Below are positions 27,995 to 37,091 of a stretch of DNA of 64,000 nt, in pieces. The DNA lies in assembly GCF_900128475.1 (NCBI RefSeq), contig NZ_LT635837.1, positions 417,615 to 481,614 of the forward strand, written 5' to 3'. The stretch is from Mediterranea massiliensis. GTDB taxonomy: Bacteria > Bacteroidota > Bacteroidia > Bacteroidales > Bacteroidaceae. The notes under the pieces were generated by a model. The model ran no database searches and was not told the origin of the DNA. It saw only the letters and a program-made list of their open reading frames with translations. The position numbers and the translations under genes are program-made. Each line of letters starts with the position of its first letter. Position 1 is the first letter of the stretch.

Positions 27995-28804
27995 ATGAAT
28001 ATACTCAGCAAACTGGCAATCCCTGCCTTGTGCTGCATGCTGTTTGGCGGGTGCGACCTCATTGACTACCACCCCTACGACGTACGCATAGACGGGGAAA
28101 CAGGTATCAATGACAAAAACATCGCCCGCATCGAAACGCTGTGTCAGGGGAAAGATACCCTGCGTTTTGCCTTCATGGGCGACTCACAACGATGGTATGA
28201 CGAAACGCAGGACTTCGTGACGGACGTGAACCGACGCGACGACATCGACTTCGTCATCCATGGTGGTGACCTGAGCGACTTCGGCGTGACGGATGAATTC
28301 CTGTGGCAGCGCGACATTCTGAACAGGCTGAAGATGCCCTACGTAGCCCTCATCGGCAATCATGACTGTCTGGGCACTGGCGAAGAGACCTTCCGGGCCG
28401 TGTTCGGCAACCCGAACTTCGCTTTCATTGCCGGACGGGTGAAGTTCGTATGCCTCAACACCAATGCCATCGAATACGACTATTCGCGCCCTATCCCCGA
28501 CTTCGACTTCATGGAAAACGAAATGACCGAACGGGCTGATGAATTCGACCGGACTGTCATCGCCATGCACATACGCCCCTATTGCGGAGAATTCAACAAC
28601 AACGTCGCCCGTGTCTTCCAGCGCTACGTCAACCTCTACCCCGATGTCCAGTTCTGTCTGGCCGCCCATGAACACCGCCTGGCCGAAGAAGACCTCTTCG
28701 ACGACGGCATCATGTATTATCTGAGCGACTGCATGAAGCATCGCAACTACTATATATTCACCCTAACTCCCGACGGATATGAACGCGAAGTGGTCTATTT
28801 CTAA
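27995..28804 (+). CDS. Exported calcineurin-like metallophosphoesterase (lipoprotein)
   Basis: 269 residues from MNILSKLAIPALCCMLFGGCDLIDYHP; the lipobox FGGC gives a lipid-anchored start, better than the longer upstream frame. The two-metal site is clear: FAFMGDSQRWYDE (D near 60), DFVIHGGDLSDFGVT, ALIGNHDCLG, VIAMHIRP and CLAAHEHRLAEED. The family cleaves phosphomonoesters or diesters. The stop overlaps the start of the next gene by 26 bp, so the two are translationally linked and probably act at the same membrane. Confidence 0.88.
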   Translation: MNILSKLAIPALCCMLFGGCDLIDYHPYDVRIDGETGINDKNIARIETLCQGKDTLRFAFMGDSQRWYDETQDFVTDVNRRDDIDFVIHGGDLSDFGVTDEFLWQRDILNRLKMPYVALIGNHDCLGTGEETFRAVFGNPNFAFIAGRVKFVCLNTNAIEYDYSRPIPDFDFMENEMTERADEFDRTVIAMHIRPYCGEFNNNVARVFQRYVNLYPDVQFCLAAHEHRLAEEDLFDDGIMYYLSDCMKHRNYYIFTLTPDGYEREVVYF

Positions 28805-29507
28805 TCGCCGACAAAAACTATGCCTGCTGCTGACAGGCTTGTGGCTGATTGTCCAATCGCCGCTGTCTGCCGTTACCCCGCAGGGATGCGACAGCCTTAT
28901 AACAGCCCCCGATACGATTCAACACACATCCTCGCCACACAGCCGCTACGACAAGCGCGTACACCGCTACCGCAAACATTGGGAGAAGCTGATACCCACC
29001 TACAGCAAACTTCAGTTTGCCGGCAACATGGGCCTCCTGTCCATAGGTACCGGCTGGGATTATGGCAAACGCAACCAATGGGAAACAGACATCTTCTTCG
29101 GCTTCCTGCCCAAATACCAGTCGGACAAAGCCAAGCTGACCTTCACCCTGAAGCAGAACTACATACCCTGGAGCCTGCCCATCAAAAACAGCGTCTTTGC
29201 CATCGAACCGCTCACTTGCGGCATGTACTTCAACACCGTCTTCGGCAGCGACTTCTGGGTGCATGAACCCGAACGGTATCCCAAAGGATACTATGGCTTC
29301 TCGTCGAAAATACGCACCCACGTGTTTCTGGGACAACGGCTCACCGTCAACATTCCCGAACAATACCGCCTTTCGGCACGGGCCGTCACCTTCTTCTACG
29401 AGCTGAGCACTTGTGACCTCTACATTGTCAGCGCCTTCACCAACCGTTACCTCAAGCCCAAGGACTATCTGAGCCTCTCCTTCGGCATGAAGCTACAGTT
29501 GTTGTGA
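28779..29507 (+). CDS. Outer-membrane beta-barrel-like protein of unknown function
   Basis: 242 residues beginning inside the metallophosphoesterase gene. A long positive N terminus and hydrophobic run (LCLLLTGLWLIVQSPLSA) make a signal peptide. The body alternates hydrophobic and polar residues with many aromatic ends (GKRNQWETDIFFGFLPKYQSDKAKLTFTLKQNYIPW), which suggests a small barrel. No domain name comes to mind. Coupling to the phosphoesterase gene is the only functional hint. Repeat array E begins four bases after its stop codon. Confidence 0.75.
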   Translation: MNAKWSISNRRQKLCLLLTGLWLIVQSPLSAVTPQGCDSLITAPDTIQHTSSPHSRYDKRVHRYRKHWEKLIPTYSKLQFAGNMGLLSIGTGWDYGKRNQWETDIFFGFLPKYQSDKAKLTFTLKQNYIPWSLPIKNSVFAIEPLTCGMYFNTVFGSDFWVHEPERYPKGYYGFSSKIRTHVFLGQRLTVNIPEQYRLSARAVTFFYELSTCDLYIVSAFTNRYLKPKDYLSLSFGMKLQLL

Positions 29508-29510
29508 CAG

Positions 29511-29569
29511 AAAGCAATGCTTTCCTCCCGACAAAGCACTGTTTTCTACGCTGGAAAGCAGCGCTTTCC
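29511..29569. repeat. Array locus E: AAAGCAnnGCTTT every 22 bp
   Basis: Units begin at 29511 (AAAGCAATGCTTTCC), 29533 (AAAGCACTGTTTTC) and 29555 (AAAGCAGCGCTTTCC), exactly 22 bp apart. The first and third are near-perfect dyads; the centre differs. The array begins directly after the stop codon of the barrel-like gene and lies about 150 bp before the NtrC-type regulator gene. The core resembles that of locus A. Confidence 0.85.
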
Positions 29570-29715
29570 GACAAGCATTTTTACGAACGACATATATAGC
29601 ACTATATCAATAAGATAAGTCAAAAACAGATGCATTCCTCTTTATGGAGCAACCAACTTCCTGTCAAAAGTCTTATATTTGTGGGGTAAAACAGAAAGAC
29701 AAAGACTTGCACGAT

Positions 29716-31056
29716 ATGAAGAAATCAGGCAACATACTCATCATAGACGACAACCGAGGGGTGCTGAGCGCCCTGCAACTGCTGCTGAAGCCCTACTTCG
29801 ACCGCATCGAAGTCCTGCCTTCGCCCGTCAGCCTGCCCAGCATGCTGAATGCCGCCCCGTGGCAGGTGGTATTGCTCGACATGAACTTCACCGCCGGCAT
29901 CAACAACGGCAACGAGGGCCTCTACTGGCTGCACGAAATCAAACGCCTGCGCCCTCAGTTGCCCGTCGTGCTCTTTACGGCCTACGCCGACATCGACCTG
30001 GCCGTGAAAGGCATCAAGGAAGGGGCTGCCGACTTCGTCGTGAAACCTTGGGACAACGCCAAGCTGATAGAAACGCTGCTCGCCGCCTGCTCTCCCCAAC
30101 GCAAGACGAAAACAGGCGCACCCGCCATCACAGAAAGCAACCGCATGTACTGGGGCATGAGTCCGACCATGCAACACCTTCGCCGACTGGTGGAAAAGGT
30201 AGCCACAACCGACGCCAACATCCTGATAACCGGCGAAAACGGCACCGGCAAGGAAATGCTGGCCCGCGAGATACACGCCCTCTCGCCCCGACGGGAGCAC
30301 GAGATGGTCAGCGTAGACATGGGAGCCCTGACAGAAAGCCTCTTCGAAAGCGAACTCTTCGGACACGTGAAGGGCGCCTTTACCGACGCCCACGCCGACC
30401 GCATGGGCAAGTTCGAAGCCGCCAACGGCAGCACCCTCTTCCTGGACGAGATAGGCAACCTGTCCTACCACCTGCAGGCCAAGCTGCTGACCGCCATCCA
30501 GCGCCGCGCCGTGGTCCGCGTAGGCAGCAACGACCTCATTCCCGTAGACATCCGCCTGATATGCGCCACCAACCGCAACCTGGGCGAACTGGTACAACGG
30601 GGCGAATTCCGCGAAGACCTGCTCTACCGCATCAACACCATCCACCTGGAGATTCCTCCCCTGCGCCAGCGGCCGGAAGACATCCTGCCCTTGGCCGAAC
30701 GGTTCATCGCCCGCTTCTGCCGCCAATATGGCAAGCCCCAGCTGACACCCGACGACGAAGCCCGCGAGAAACTGATGCGCCATCCCTGGTACGGCAACAT
30801 CCGCGAACTGGAGCATGCGGTGGAGAAAGCAGTCATCATCTGCGACGGCCCCACACTGACGGCCGGCAGCTTCCAGCTGTCCCGCCCCTCGGCTCCGGCA
30901 ACCCATGCAACCGAAGCCACCACCCTCGAAGCCATGGAGCGGCAGATGATTGCCCGAGCCCTCCAGACGTGCGAAGGCAACCTCTCGGCCGTGGCCGCCA
31001 GCCTGGGCATCACGCGCCAGACGCTCTACAACAAGATGAAACGTTACGGACTTTAA
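29716..31056 (+). CDS. Sigma-54-dependent response regulator (NtrC family)
   Basis: 446 residues: receiver domain (about 1-120: NILIIDDNRGVLSALQLLL, phospho-Asp in VVLLDMNF, Lys in DFVVKPWDN), AAA+ domain (about 145-380: Walker A GENGTGKE, the sigma-54 contact loop GAFTDA, Walker B STLFLDEIGNL, RPEDILPLAERF) and a Fis-type HTH (NLSAVAASLGITRQTLYNKMKRYGL). The start MKKSGN is used because it begins the receiver domain; the upstream codons have no RBS-like feature. It is 15 bp before the histidine kinase gene and should be its partner. Confidence 0.94.
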   Translation: MKKSGNILIIDDNRGVLSALQLLLKPYFDRIEVLPSPVSLPSMLNAAPWQVVLLDMNFTAGINNGNEGLYWLHEIKRLRPQLPVVLFTAYADIDLAVKGIKEGAADFVVKPWDNAKLIETLLAACSPQRKTKTGAPAITESNRMYWGMSPTMQHLRRLVEKVATTDANILITGENGTGKEMLAREIHALSPRREHEMVSVDMGALTESLFESELFGHVKGAFTDAHADRMGKFEAANGSTLFLDEIGNLSYHLQAKLLTAIQRRAVVRVGSNDLIPVDIRLICATNRNLGELVQRGEFREDLLYRINTIHLEIPPLRQRPEDILPLAERFIARFCRQYGKPQLTPDDEAREKLMRHPWYGNIRELEHAVEKAVIICDGPTLTAGSFQLSRPSAPATHATEATTLEAMERQMIARALQTCEGNLSAVAASLGITRQTLYNKMKRYGL

Positions 31057-31071
31057 ATACAGACACGCCCC

Positions 31072-32450
31072 ATGAACCTCTTTCAGAAACTTTCACCCTA
31101 CTACAGCTTCCGTTTTGCGGTGTGCCTGCTCTCCGCACTGGCAGCCGGCGGTGCATGGGCAGTCTTCCTCGTCGGGCCCACCTCTCTGCCCAGCTGGTGC
31201 AACCCGCTCTTCTGGTCCATCCTGCTGACGGTGCTCACTGCGGCAGCCGTCTGGTGGACCGCCAGGTTCTACCGCCAGCACGTACGCAAGGTATTGTTTC
31301 TGCTCGATGCCATCGAAAACGACGACGGCTCGCTCCACTTTTCCGAAGAGGACGGCACCCCCGACAGCCGCCTGCTGAACCATGCCTTGAACCGCGTCTC
31401 CCAAATCATGACCCACACTAAGCAGGAAATCATCCAGCAGGAGAAATATTACGAACTGATACTGAACTGCGTGGACACGGGCATCGTGGTGCTGAACGAC
31501 AAGGGAGCCGTGTACCAGAAAAATGAAGAAGCCCTGCGCCTGCTGGGCCTCACCGTACTGACCAACCTGAGCCAGCTGAACCGCATCGACCCGCAACTGG
31601 CCGCCCAACTCTCGGCCTGCCGCACGGGCAGCAAACTCCAGCTGGCCTTCCACAACGAACGGGGCACAATGAACCTCTCGGTCCGTACGAGCGACATCAC
31701 CATCCACGGCGAACACCTGCGCATCCTGGCCCTGAACGACATCAACAACGAACTGGACGAGAAGGAAATAGACTCCTGGACACGGCTCACCCGCGTGCTG
31801 ACCCACGAAATCATGAACTCTGTGACCCCCATCACGTCGCTGAGCGACACCCTGCTGCACCTGGTGGACCAACGCCCCGCCGCCCCCGACCGGACGGATG
31901 AGATACGGCAGGGACTGCAGACCATCAGCAGCACGGGCAAGGGACTGCTGTCCTTCGTGGAGTCCTACCGCCGCTTCACCCGCATCCCTACGCCCGAGCC
32001 CACCCTGTTCTTCGTGAAAGGCTTTGCAGAGCGCATGGTCCAGCTGGCCCGCCACCAGTTTCCCGAAGCAGGCGGCATCACCTTCAGCATCGACGTGACT
32101 CCCGACGACCTCATCCTGCATGCCGACGAGAACCTCATCGGGCAGGTAGTGACCAACCTGCTGCGCAATGCCATCCAGGCCATCGGCGAGCAACCGGCTC
32201 CAGCAGGAGGCGGACACATCGGCATCCGTGCCTACTGCAACGACGAGGAAGCGGTACTCATAGAAGTGTCGAACGACGGCCCCCCATTCCGCCCGAGGTA
32301 GCCGACCATATCTTCATCCCCTTCTTCACCACCCGCGAAGGAGGAAACGGCATCGGGCTGAGCATCTCGCGCCAGATCATGCGCCTGTCGGGAGGCAGCA
32401 TTTCCCTCCTGCCCGGCGAAAAAACGACTTTCCTGCTGAAATTCAACTGA
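31072..32450 (+). pseudogene. Sensor histidine kinase, frameshifted in a C tract
   Basis: Membrane sensor for the NtrC-type regulator: two N-terminal helices (about 15-65), a PAS-like domain (ELILNCVDTGIVVLNDKGAVYQKNEEA), H box LTHEIMNSVTPITSL, N box NLIGQVVTNLLRNAIQAIGE, and the G1 motif VSNDGPP. At 32280-32285 six C occur in a row; the frame then meets TAG at 32299. One extra C would continue as IPPEVADHIFIPFFTTREGGNGIGLSISRQIMRLSGGSISLLPGEKTTFLLKFN to 32450 and restore the F and G2 boxes (about 459 residues). As given, the ATP lid is lost. Mutation, slippery-tract phase variation and sequencing error are all possible. Confidence 0.85.
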
Positions 32451-32504
32451 ACCGACAGGAAGAAATAATTGTTGAATAATCATTAAATTAAGAATAGAAC
32501 AGAT

Positions 32505-33998
32505 ATGATATTGACAGCTGAACACATTCTCCTCACCTGCTCCATCCTGCTCTTCGTCAGCATCTGGGCAGGAAAGACAGGCTACCGTTTCGGAGTGCCT
32601 ACCCTGCTGCTCTTCCTGCTGGTAGGCATGCTCTTCGGCAGCGACGGTCTGGGCATCCAGTTCCACGACATGAAGGCCGCCCAATTCATCGGTATGGTGG
32701 CCCTCAGCATCATCCTTTTCACCGGCGGTATGGACACCCGCTTCGCCGACATCAAGCCGGTGCTGAAGCCGGGTATTGCCCTCTCCACCCTCGGCGTCCT
32801 GCTCACCACCCTCTTCACCGGCCTCTTCATCTGGTGGCTCTCGGGCATGAGCTGGACCAACATCCACTTCCCGCTCATCCCCTCGCTGCTGCTGGCTGCC
32901 ACCATGTCGTCTACCGACTCGGCCTCGGTGTTCGCCATCCTGCGCTCGCAGAAGATTAACTTGAAACACAACCTGCGTCCCCTGCTCGAGCTGGAAAGCG
33001 GAAGTAACGACCCCATGGCCTACATGCTGACCATCGTACTGACCCAGCTCACCCAGTCGACAGGCATCGGAGGCTGGGGCGAGATAGCCGGTTCGTTCGT
33101 CATCCAGTTTGTAGTGGGCGGTGCCGCCGGCTACCTGCTGGGCAAGCTGGCCGTCCTCATGCTCAACCGCCTGAACATCGACAACCAGTCGCTCTACCCC
33201 ATCCTGCTGCTGGCTTTCGTCCTCTTCACGTTCTCCATCACCAGCCTGCTCAACGGCAACGGCTATCTGGCCGTCTACATCGCCGGCATGATGGTGGGTA
33301 ACCACAAGATAGCCTACCGCAAGGAGACCAATACCTTCATGGACGGACTGACGTGGCTCTTCCAGATTATCATGTTCCTCTGCCTGGGCCTGCTGGTCAA
33401 CCCGCACGAAATGTTGCAGGTAGCCGCCGTAGCCTTGCTGATCGGAGCATTCATGATACTTGTCGGCCGACCGCTCAGCGTGTACCTCAGCCTGCTGCCC
33501 TTCGGGCGGAGCATCACCCCCAAGTCGCGGATGTTTATCTCGTGGGTGGGCCTGCGCGGAGCGGCGCCCATCATCTTCGCCACCTACCCCGTCGTAGCCG
33601 ACGTGCCCGGCGCCAACAGCATCTTCAACATCGTGTTCTTCATCACCATCCTTTCGCTCATCATACAGGGAACCACCATTGCCCGCATCTCCCGCCTGCT
33701 GGGACTCTCCCTGCCGCAGGAAAAGACCGGCAACGACTTCGGCGTGGAACTGCCCGAAGAGCTGGGATCGGATCTGCATGAGGTGACCGTCAGCGCCGAT
33801 ATGCTCTCGCGTGCCCAGACCCTGAAGGACATGCAGCTCCCCAAAGGCACACTGGTCATGATTGTGAAGCGCGACGACGAGTACCTCATCCCCAACGGTT
33901 CGCTGAAGCTACACACGAACGACAAACTGCTGCTCATCTCCGAAAAGAAAAAAGAGCAGACCACCCAGGAAAAAACGGAAGGCAACCCGAAGTTGTAG
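32505..33998 (+). CDS. K+/H+ (or Na+/H+) antiporter, NhaP2 type
   Basis: Inner-membrane CPA1 exchanger of 497 residues with about 12-13 helices (residues 1-390) followed by a cytoplasmic TrkA_C domain (about 400-480: ELPEELGSDLHEVTVSADMLSRAQTLKDMQLPKGTLVMIVKRDDEYLIPNGSLKLHTNDKLLLIS). The ion-binding region includes TMSSTDSASVFAILRSQKI and LESGSNDPMAYMLT. The fusion with TrkA_C and the size match NhaP2/CvrA, which exports K+ or Na+ for protons under high salt or alkaline load. It lies 54 bp after the kinase gene, so the two-component pair may control it. Confidence 0.92.
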   Translation: MILTAEHILLTCSILLFVSIWAGKTGYRFGVPTLLLFLLVGMLFGSDGLGIQFHDMKAAQFIGMVALSIILFTGGMDTRFADIKPVLKPGIALSTLGVLLTTLFTGLFIWWLSGMSWTNIHFPLIPSLLLAATMSSTDSASVFAILRSQKINLKHNLRPLLELESGSNDPMAYMLTIVLTQLTQSTGIGGWGEIAGSFVIQFVVGGAAGYLLGKLAVLMLNRLNIDNQSLYPILLLAFVLFTFSITSLLNGNGYLAVYIAGMMVGNHKIAYRKETNTFMDGLTWLFQIIMFLCLGLLVNPHEMLQVAAVALLIGAFMILVGRPLSVYLSLLPFGRSITPKSRMFISWVGLRGAAPIIFATYPVVADVPGANSIFNIVFFITILSLIIQGTTIARISRLLGLSLPQEKTGNDFGVELPEELGSDLHEVTVSADMLSRAQTLKDMQLPKGTLVMIVKRDDEYLIPNGSLKLHTNDKLLLISEKKKEQTTQEKTEGNPKL

Positions 33999-34021
33999 CG
34001 AATTCAAAAAATATGAAAACT

Positions 34022-34054
34022 GTTTGCAAGAGATTAGTGTAAGCCCTATCTTTG
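34022..34054 (+). promoter_or_regulatory. Promoter of the acyl ligase gene
   Basis: TTTG (34022-34025) and TATCTTTG (34047-34054) with 21 bp between match the Bacteroides consensus; the start codon lies 45 bp downstream. Confidence 0.75.
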
Positions 34055-34099
34055 CGCAGTTTTTCAACTACTGTGCAGAATTGAAAAGAAAACAAAGGA

Positions 34100-35767
34100 A
34101 TGAAACCAGATAAAAGCTTCATCGGATATATAGAGCAAAGCATCGTCCGCAACTGGGACCGCGATGCGCTGACAGATTACAAAGGAGCAACCCTACAATA
34201 CAAAGACGTGGCCCGGAAGATAGCCAAGTTCCACATCGTACTGCAAAGTGCAGGCATCCAGCCCGGCGACAAGATTGCCGTCTGCGGACGCAACAGCGCC
34301 CATTGGGCCGTCACCTTCCTGGCCACCATCACCTATGGAGCCGTCATCGTCCCCATTCTGCACGAGTTCAAGGCCGACAACATCCACAACATCGTCAACC
34401 ACTCCGAAGCCAAGCTGCTCTTCGTGGGCGACCAGGCTTGGGAGAACCTGAACGAAGACCGCATGCCCGGCCTGATGGGCGTGGTGCTGCTCACCGACTT
34501 CACGCCCGTCGTATGCCGCGACCCGCGCCTGATGGAAGCCTTCGAGCACCGCAACGCCATCTACGGCCAGCGCTACCCCAAGAACTTTCGCCCCGAACAC
34601 ATCCGCTACCGCCACGAAGAGTCGCCCGAAGAATTGTCCATCATCAACTACACGTCGGGCACCACCGGCTACTCGAAAGGCGTCATGCTGCCCTACCGCA
34701 GCATCCGCTCGAACGTTGACTACTGTTTCGAGATGCGCCCCATCCAGGCCGGCGACCACATCGTCTCGATGCTTCCGCTGGGACACGTGTTCGGCATGGT
34801 GTACGACTTCCTCTATGGCATCTGTGCCGGCGCCCACCTGTACTTCCTGACGCGCATGCCTTCACCCAAAATCATCGAGCAGTCGTTTGCCGAAATCAAG
34901 CCGCGTATCATCTCTTGCGTACCGCTCATCGTAGAGAAAATCATCAAGAAGAACATCCTGCCGCGCGTGGACAACACCATCGGCAAGCTGCTGCTGCGCG
35001 TACCCATCATCAACGACAAGATCAAGGCGTCGGCACGCAAGGCAGCCATGGAAATCTTCGGTGGCGAGTTCAACGACATCATCATCGGCGGCGCCCCGTT
35101 CAATGCCGACGTGGAGCGGTTCCTCAAGCAGATAGGCTTCCCCTACACCATCGCCTACGGCATGACGGAGTGCGGCCCCATCATCTGCTCCAGCCGCTGG
35201 CAGGACCTGAAGCTCGCTTCGTGCGGCAAGGCAGCCTCACGCATGGAGGTGCGCATCGACTCGAACGACCCCGCCCACCGCGCCGGCGAAATCATCTGCC
35301 GCGGCGAAAACCTGATGCTTGGCTACTACAAGAATCCCGAGGCGACAGCACAAATCATCGATGTCAGAGGCTGGCTCCATACCGGCGACCTGGCCACGAT
35401 GGACAGCGAAGGCAACGTCACCGTCCGCGGCCGCAGTAAGAACATGCTGCTCACCGCCAGCGGCCAGAACATCTACCCCGAAGAGATTGAGAGCAAGCTG
35501 AACAACATGCCCTACGTTGCCGAGTCGCTCATCGTGCTACAGAACGACAAGTTGGTGGCCCTCATCTATCCCGACTTCGACGAAGCCTTTGCCCGCGGAC
35601 TCCAGCAGAGCGACATCGAAGAGGCCATGGAGCAGAACCGCCAGGAACTGAACCAGCAGCTGCCCGCCTACTGCCAGATTACCAAAGTGAAAATCCACTT
35701 TGAGGAGTTCGAAAAGACAGCCAAGAAAAGCATCAAGCGCTTCCTCTACCAGGAGGCCAAAGGATAA
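34100..35767 (+). CDS. AMP-forming long-chain fatty acid-CoA ligase-like
   Basis: ANL-family adenylating enzyme of 555 residues. The P loop IINYTSGTTGYSKGVMLPY near 185, the A5 motif AYGMTECGPII near 350, the A7 motif GWLHTGDLATMDSEGNVTVRGRSKNMLLTASGQNIYPEEIE near 430 and the C-terminal Lys in TAKKSIKRFLY are all present. It activates a carboxylic acid to an acyl-AMP and then probably to a CoA ester; the substrate is likely a fatty acid by overall similarity. It stands as a single gene, with repeat array D downstream. Confidence 0.9.
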   Translation: MKPDKSFIGYIEQSIVRNWDRDALTDYKGATLQYKDVARKIAKFHIVLQSAGIQPGDKIAVCGRNSAHWAVTFLATITYGAVIVPILHEFKADNIHNIVNHSEAKLLFVGDQAWENLNEDRMPGLMGVVLLTDFTPVVCRDPRLMEAFEHRNAIYGQRYPKNFRPEHIRYRHEESPEELSIINYTSGTTGYSKGVMLPYRSIRSNVDYCFEMRPIQAGDHIVSMLPLGHVFGMVYDFLYGICAGAHLYFLTRMPSPKIIEQSFAEIKPRIISCVPLIVEKIIKKNILPRVDNTIGKLLLRVPIINDKIKASARKAAMEIFGGEFNDIIIGGAPFNADVERFLKQIGFPYTIAYGMTECGPIICSSRWQDLKLASCGKAASRMEVRIDSNDPAHRAGEIICRGENLMLGYYKNPEATAQIIDVRGWLHTGDLATMDSEGNVTVRGRSKNMLLTASGQNIYPEEIESKLNNMPYVAESLIVLQNDKLVALIYPDFDEAFARGLQQSDIEEAMEQNRQELNQQLPAYCQITKVKIHFEEFEKTAKKSIKRFLYQEAKG

Positions 35768-35830
35768 ACGCCTTCCCGGCTCATATCTTCTCCTCTGTCC
35801 CATCGGTTTAAAAGTTCTCAATGCCCGCAG

Positions 35831-35932
35831 CATAGCGCCAGTACTTCCAGCCAAGTACTCCAGTACTTATATGCAAGTACTCGAGTACTCCCAAGCAAGT
35901 ACTGGAGTAATCCTCTGGAAGTACCGACCGAA
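35831..35932. repeat. Array locus D: AAGTACTCSAGTACTT every 22 bp
   Basis: Units at 35853 (AAGTACTCCAGTACTT), 35875 (AAGTACTCGAGTACTC) and 35897 (AAGTACTGGAGTAA) are exactly 22 bp apart. The flanks keep the register: 35831-35846 retains only the right half (CCAGTACTT) and 35919-35926 only the left half (AAGTACC). It lies between the acyl ligase stop and the CMD-cupin gene. A TAACTTTG element (35995-36002) follows as likely promoter of the next gene. Confidence 0.9.
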
Positions 35933-36041
35933 AAACCATGGATTCGGGTACAAACATCCGTAATCGGTATACAAGACCTGCCCTCACCATGCACTAACTT
36001 TGCAAACGAAAAGATTGGCGAACCCTTTAAACCTCTTCATC

Positions 36042-36863
36042 ATGAAAATCAAACTGATCCTTGCGCTTGTCGCATTGACCGTAAACAGTACAACCATTAT
36101 GGCACAGAAAACTATCAAACAGACAGCCGGACGCGACCAGCTGGGCACTTTCGCCCCCAAATTCGCGGAACTCAACGACGACGTCCTCTTCGGAGAAGTG
36201 TGGAGCCGCACCGACCAACTCGGCCTGCGCGACCGCAGCCTCATTACACTTACCTCGCTCATCAGCCAAGGCATCACCGACAGCTCGTTAACCTACCACC
36301 TCCAGACCGCCAAGCAGAACGGCATCACCCGCAGCGAGATTGCCGAAATACTGACCCACATCGCCTTCTATGCCGGATGGCCGAAAGCCTGGGCAGCCTT
36401 CCGCCTGGCCAAGGAAGTGTGGACCGAAGACACGGCCGCCGCAGATGCCAAGGCTGCCTTCCAGCGCGAAATGATCTTCCCCATCGGCGAGCCCAACACA
36501 GCCTACGCCCAATACTTCGTCGGCAACAGCTACCTCGCCCCCCTCTCGAAGGAACAGGTAGCCGTCTCCAACGTCACCTTCGAGCCGGGCTGCCGGAACA
36601 ACTGGCACATCCACCACGCCACAAGCGGCGGCGGGCAGATGCTCATCGGCGTGGCCGGACGCGGTTGGTACCAGGAAGAGGGCAAGCCCGCTGTAGAGAT
36701 TCTGCCGGGAACCGTCATCCACATCCCCGCCAACGTCAAGCACTGGCACGGAGCGGCAGCCGACAGCTGGTTTGCCCACCTGGCCTTTGAGGTAGCCGGA
36801 GAAAACACGTCCAACGAATGGCTGGAGCCCGTTTCCGACGAAGCGTACGACCGACTGAAATGA
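36042..36863 (+). CDS. Exported carboxymuconolactone decarboxylase-cupin fusion
   Basis: 273 residues. MKIKLILALVALTVNSTTIMAQ is a signal peptide, hence this start. Residues about 30-125 are a CMD domain (DRSLITLTSLISQGITDSSLTYHLQTAKQNGITRSEIAEILTHIAFYAGWPKAWAAF), lacking the CxxC of AhpD peroxidases. Residues about 155-260 are a cupin (SNVTFEPGCRNNWHIHHATSGGGQMLIGVAGRGWYQEEGKPAVEILPGTVIHIPANVKHWHGAAADSWFAHLAFE) with metal ligands HIH and the later His. Such fusions are common in Bacteroides; the substrate is unknown. Likely periplasmic. Confidence 0.88.
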   Translation: MKIKLILALVALTVNSTTIMAQKTIKQTAGRDQLGTFAPKFAELNDDVLFGEVWSRTDQLGLRDRSLITLTSLISQGITDSSLTYHLQTAKQNGITRSEIAEILTHIAFYAGWPKAWAAFRLAKEVWTEDTAAADAKAAFQREMIFPIGEPNTAYAQYFVGNSYLAPLSKEQVAVSNVTFEPGCRNNWHIHHATSGGGQMLIGVAGRGWYQEEGKPAVEILPGTVIHIPANVKHWHGAAADSWFAHLAFEVAGENTSNEWLEPVSDEAYDRLK

Positions 36864-36910
36864 CAAGCTGAAGACTTCCGACACATTCCTGACATCATCC
36901 CTTTTTGGTA

Positions 36911-36971
36911 TACAGACAGAGGATTGCGGCTTTCCGGTACGACTGCCAGATGCCGCATCCTCTGTTTTCAT
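36911..36971 (+). terminator. Hairpin after the CMD-cupin gene
   Basis: ACAGAGGAT-GCGGC (36913-36931) pairs with GCCGCATCCTCTGT (36953-36966), loop about 20 nt, then TTTTC. It separates the CMD-cupin gene from the PPOX-family gene. Confidence 0.7.
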
Positions 36972-37091
36972 TCCTCCCCGTCCGATATCATGACCAGAAT
37001 TATCGGTTGTCCGACCGTTTTCTCAAACAAAAGTGTTACTTTTACCTCCCGAATCGGCAACCGGTCTATACGACCCCGAAAAAACGAAATT

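Noticed and set aside
32232-33779. Long open frame on the minus strand opposite the NhaP2-type antiporter
   Set aside because: It is antisense to a clear family gene, has a composition dominated by Gln, Glu and His as expected from the complement of GC-rich third positions, and has no motif.
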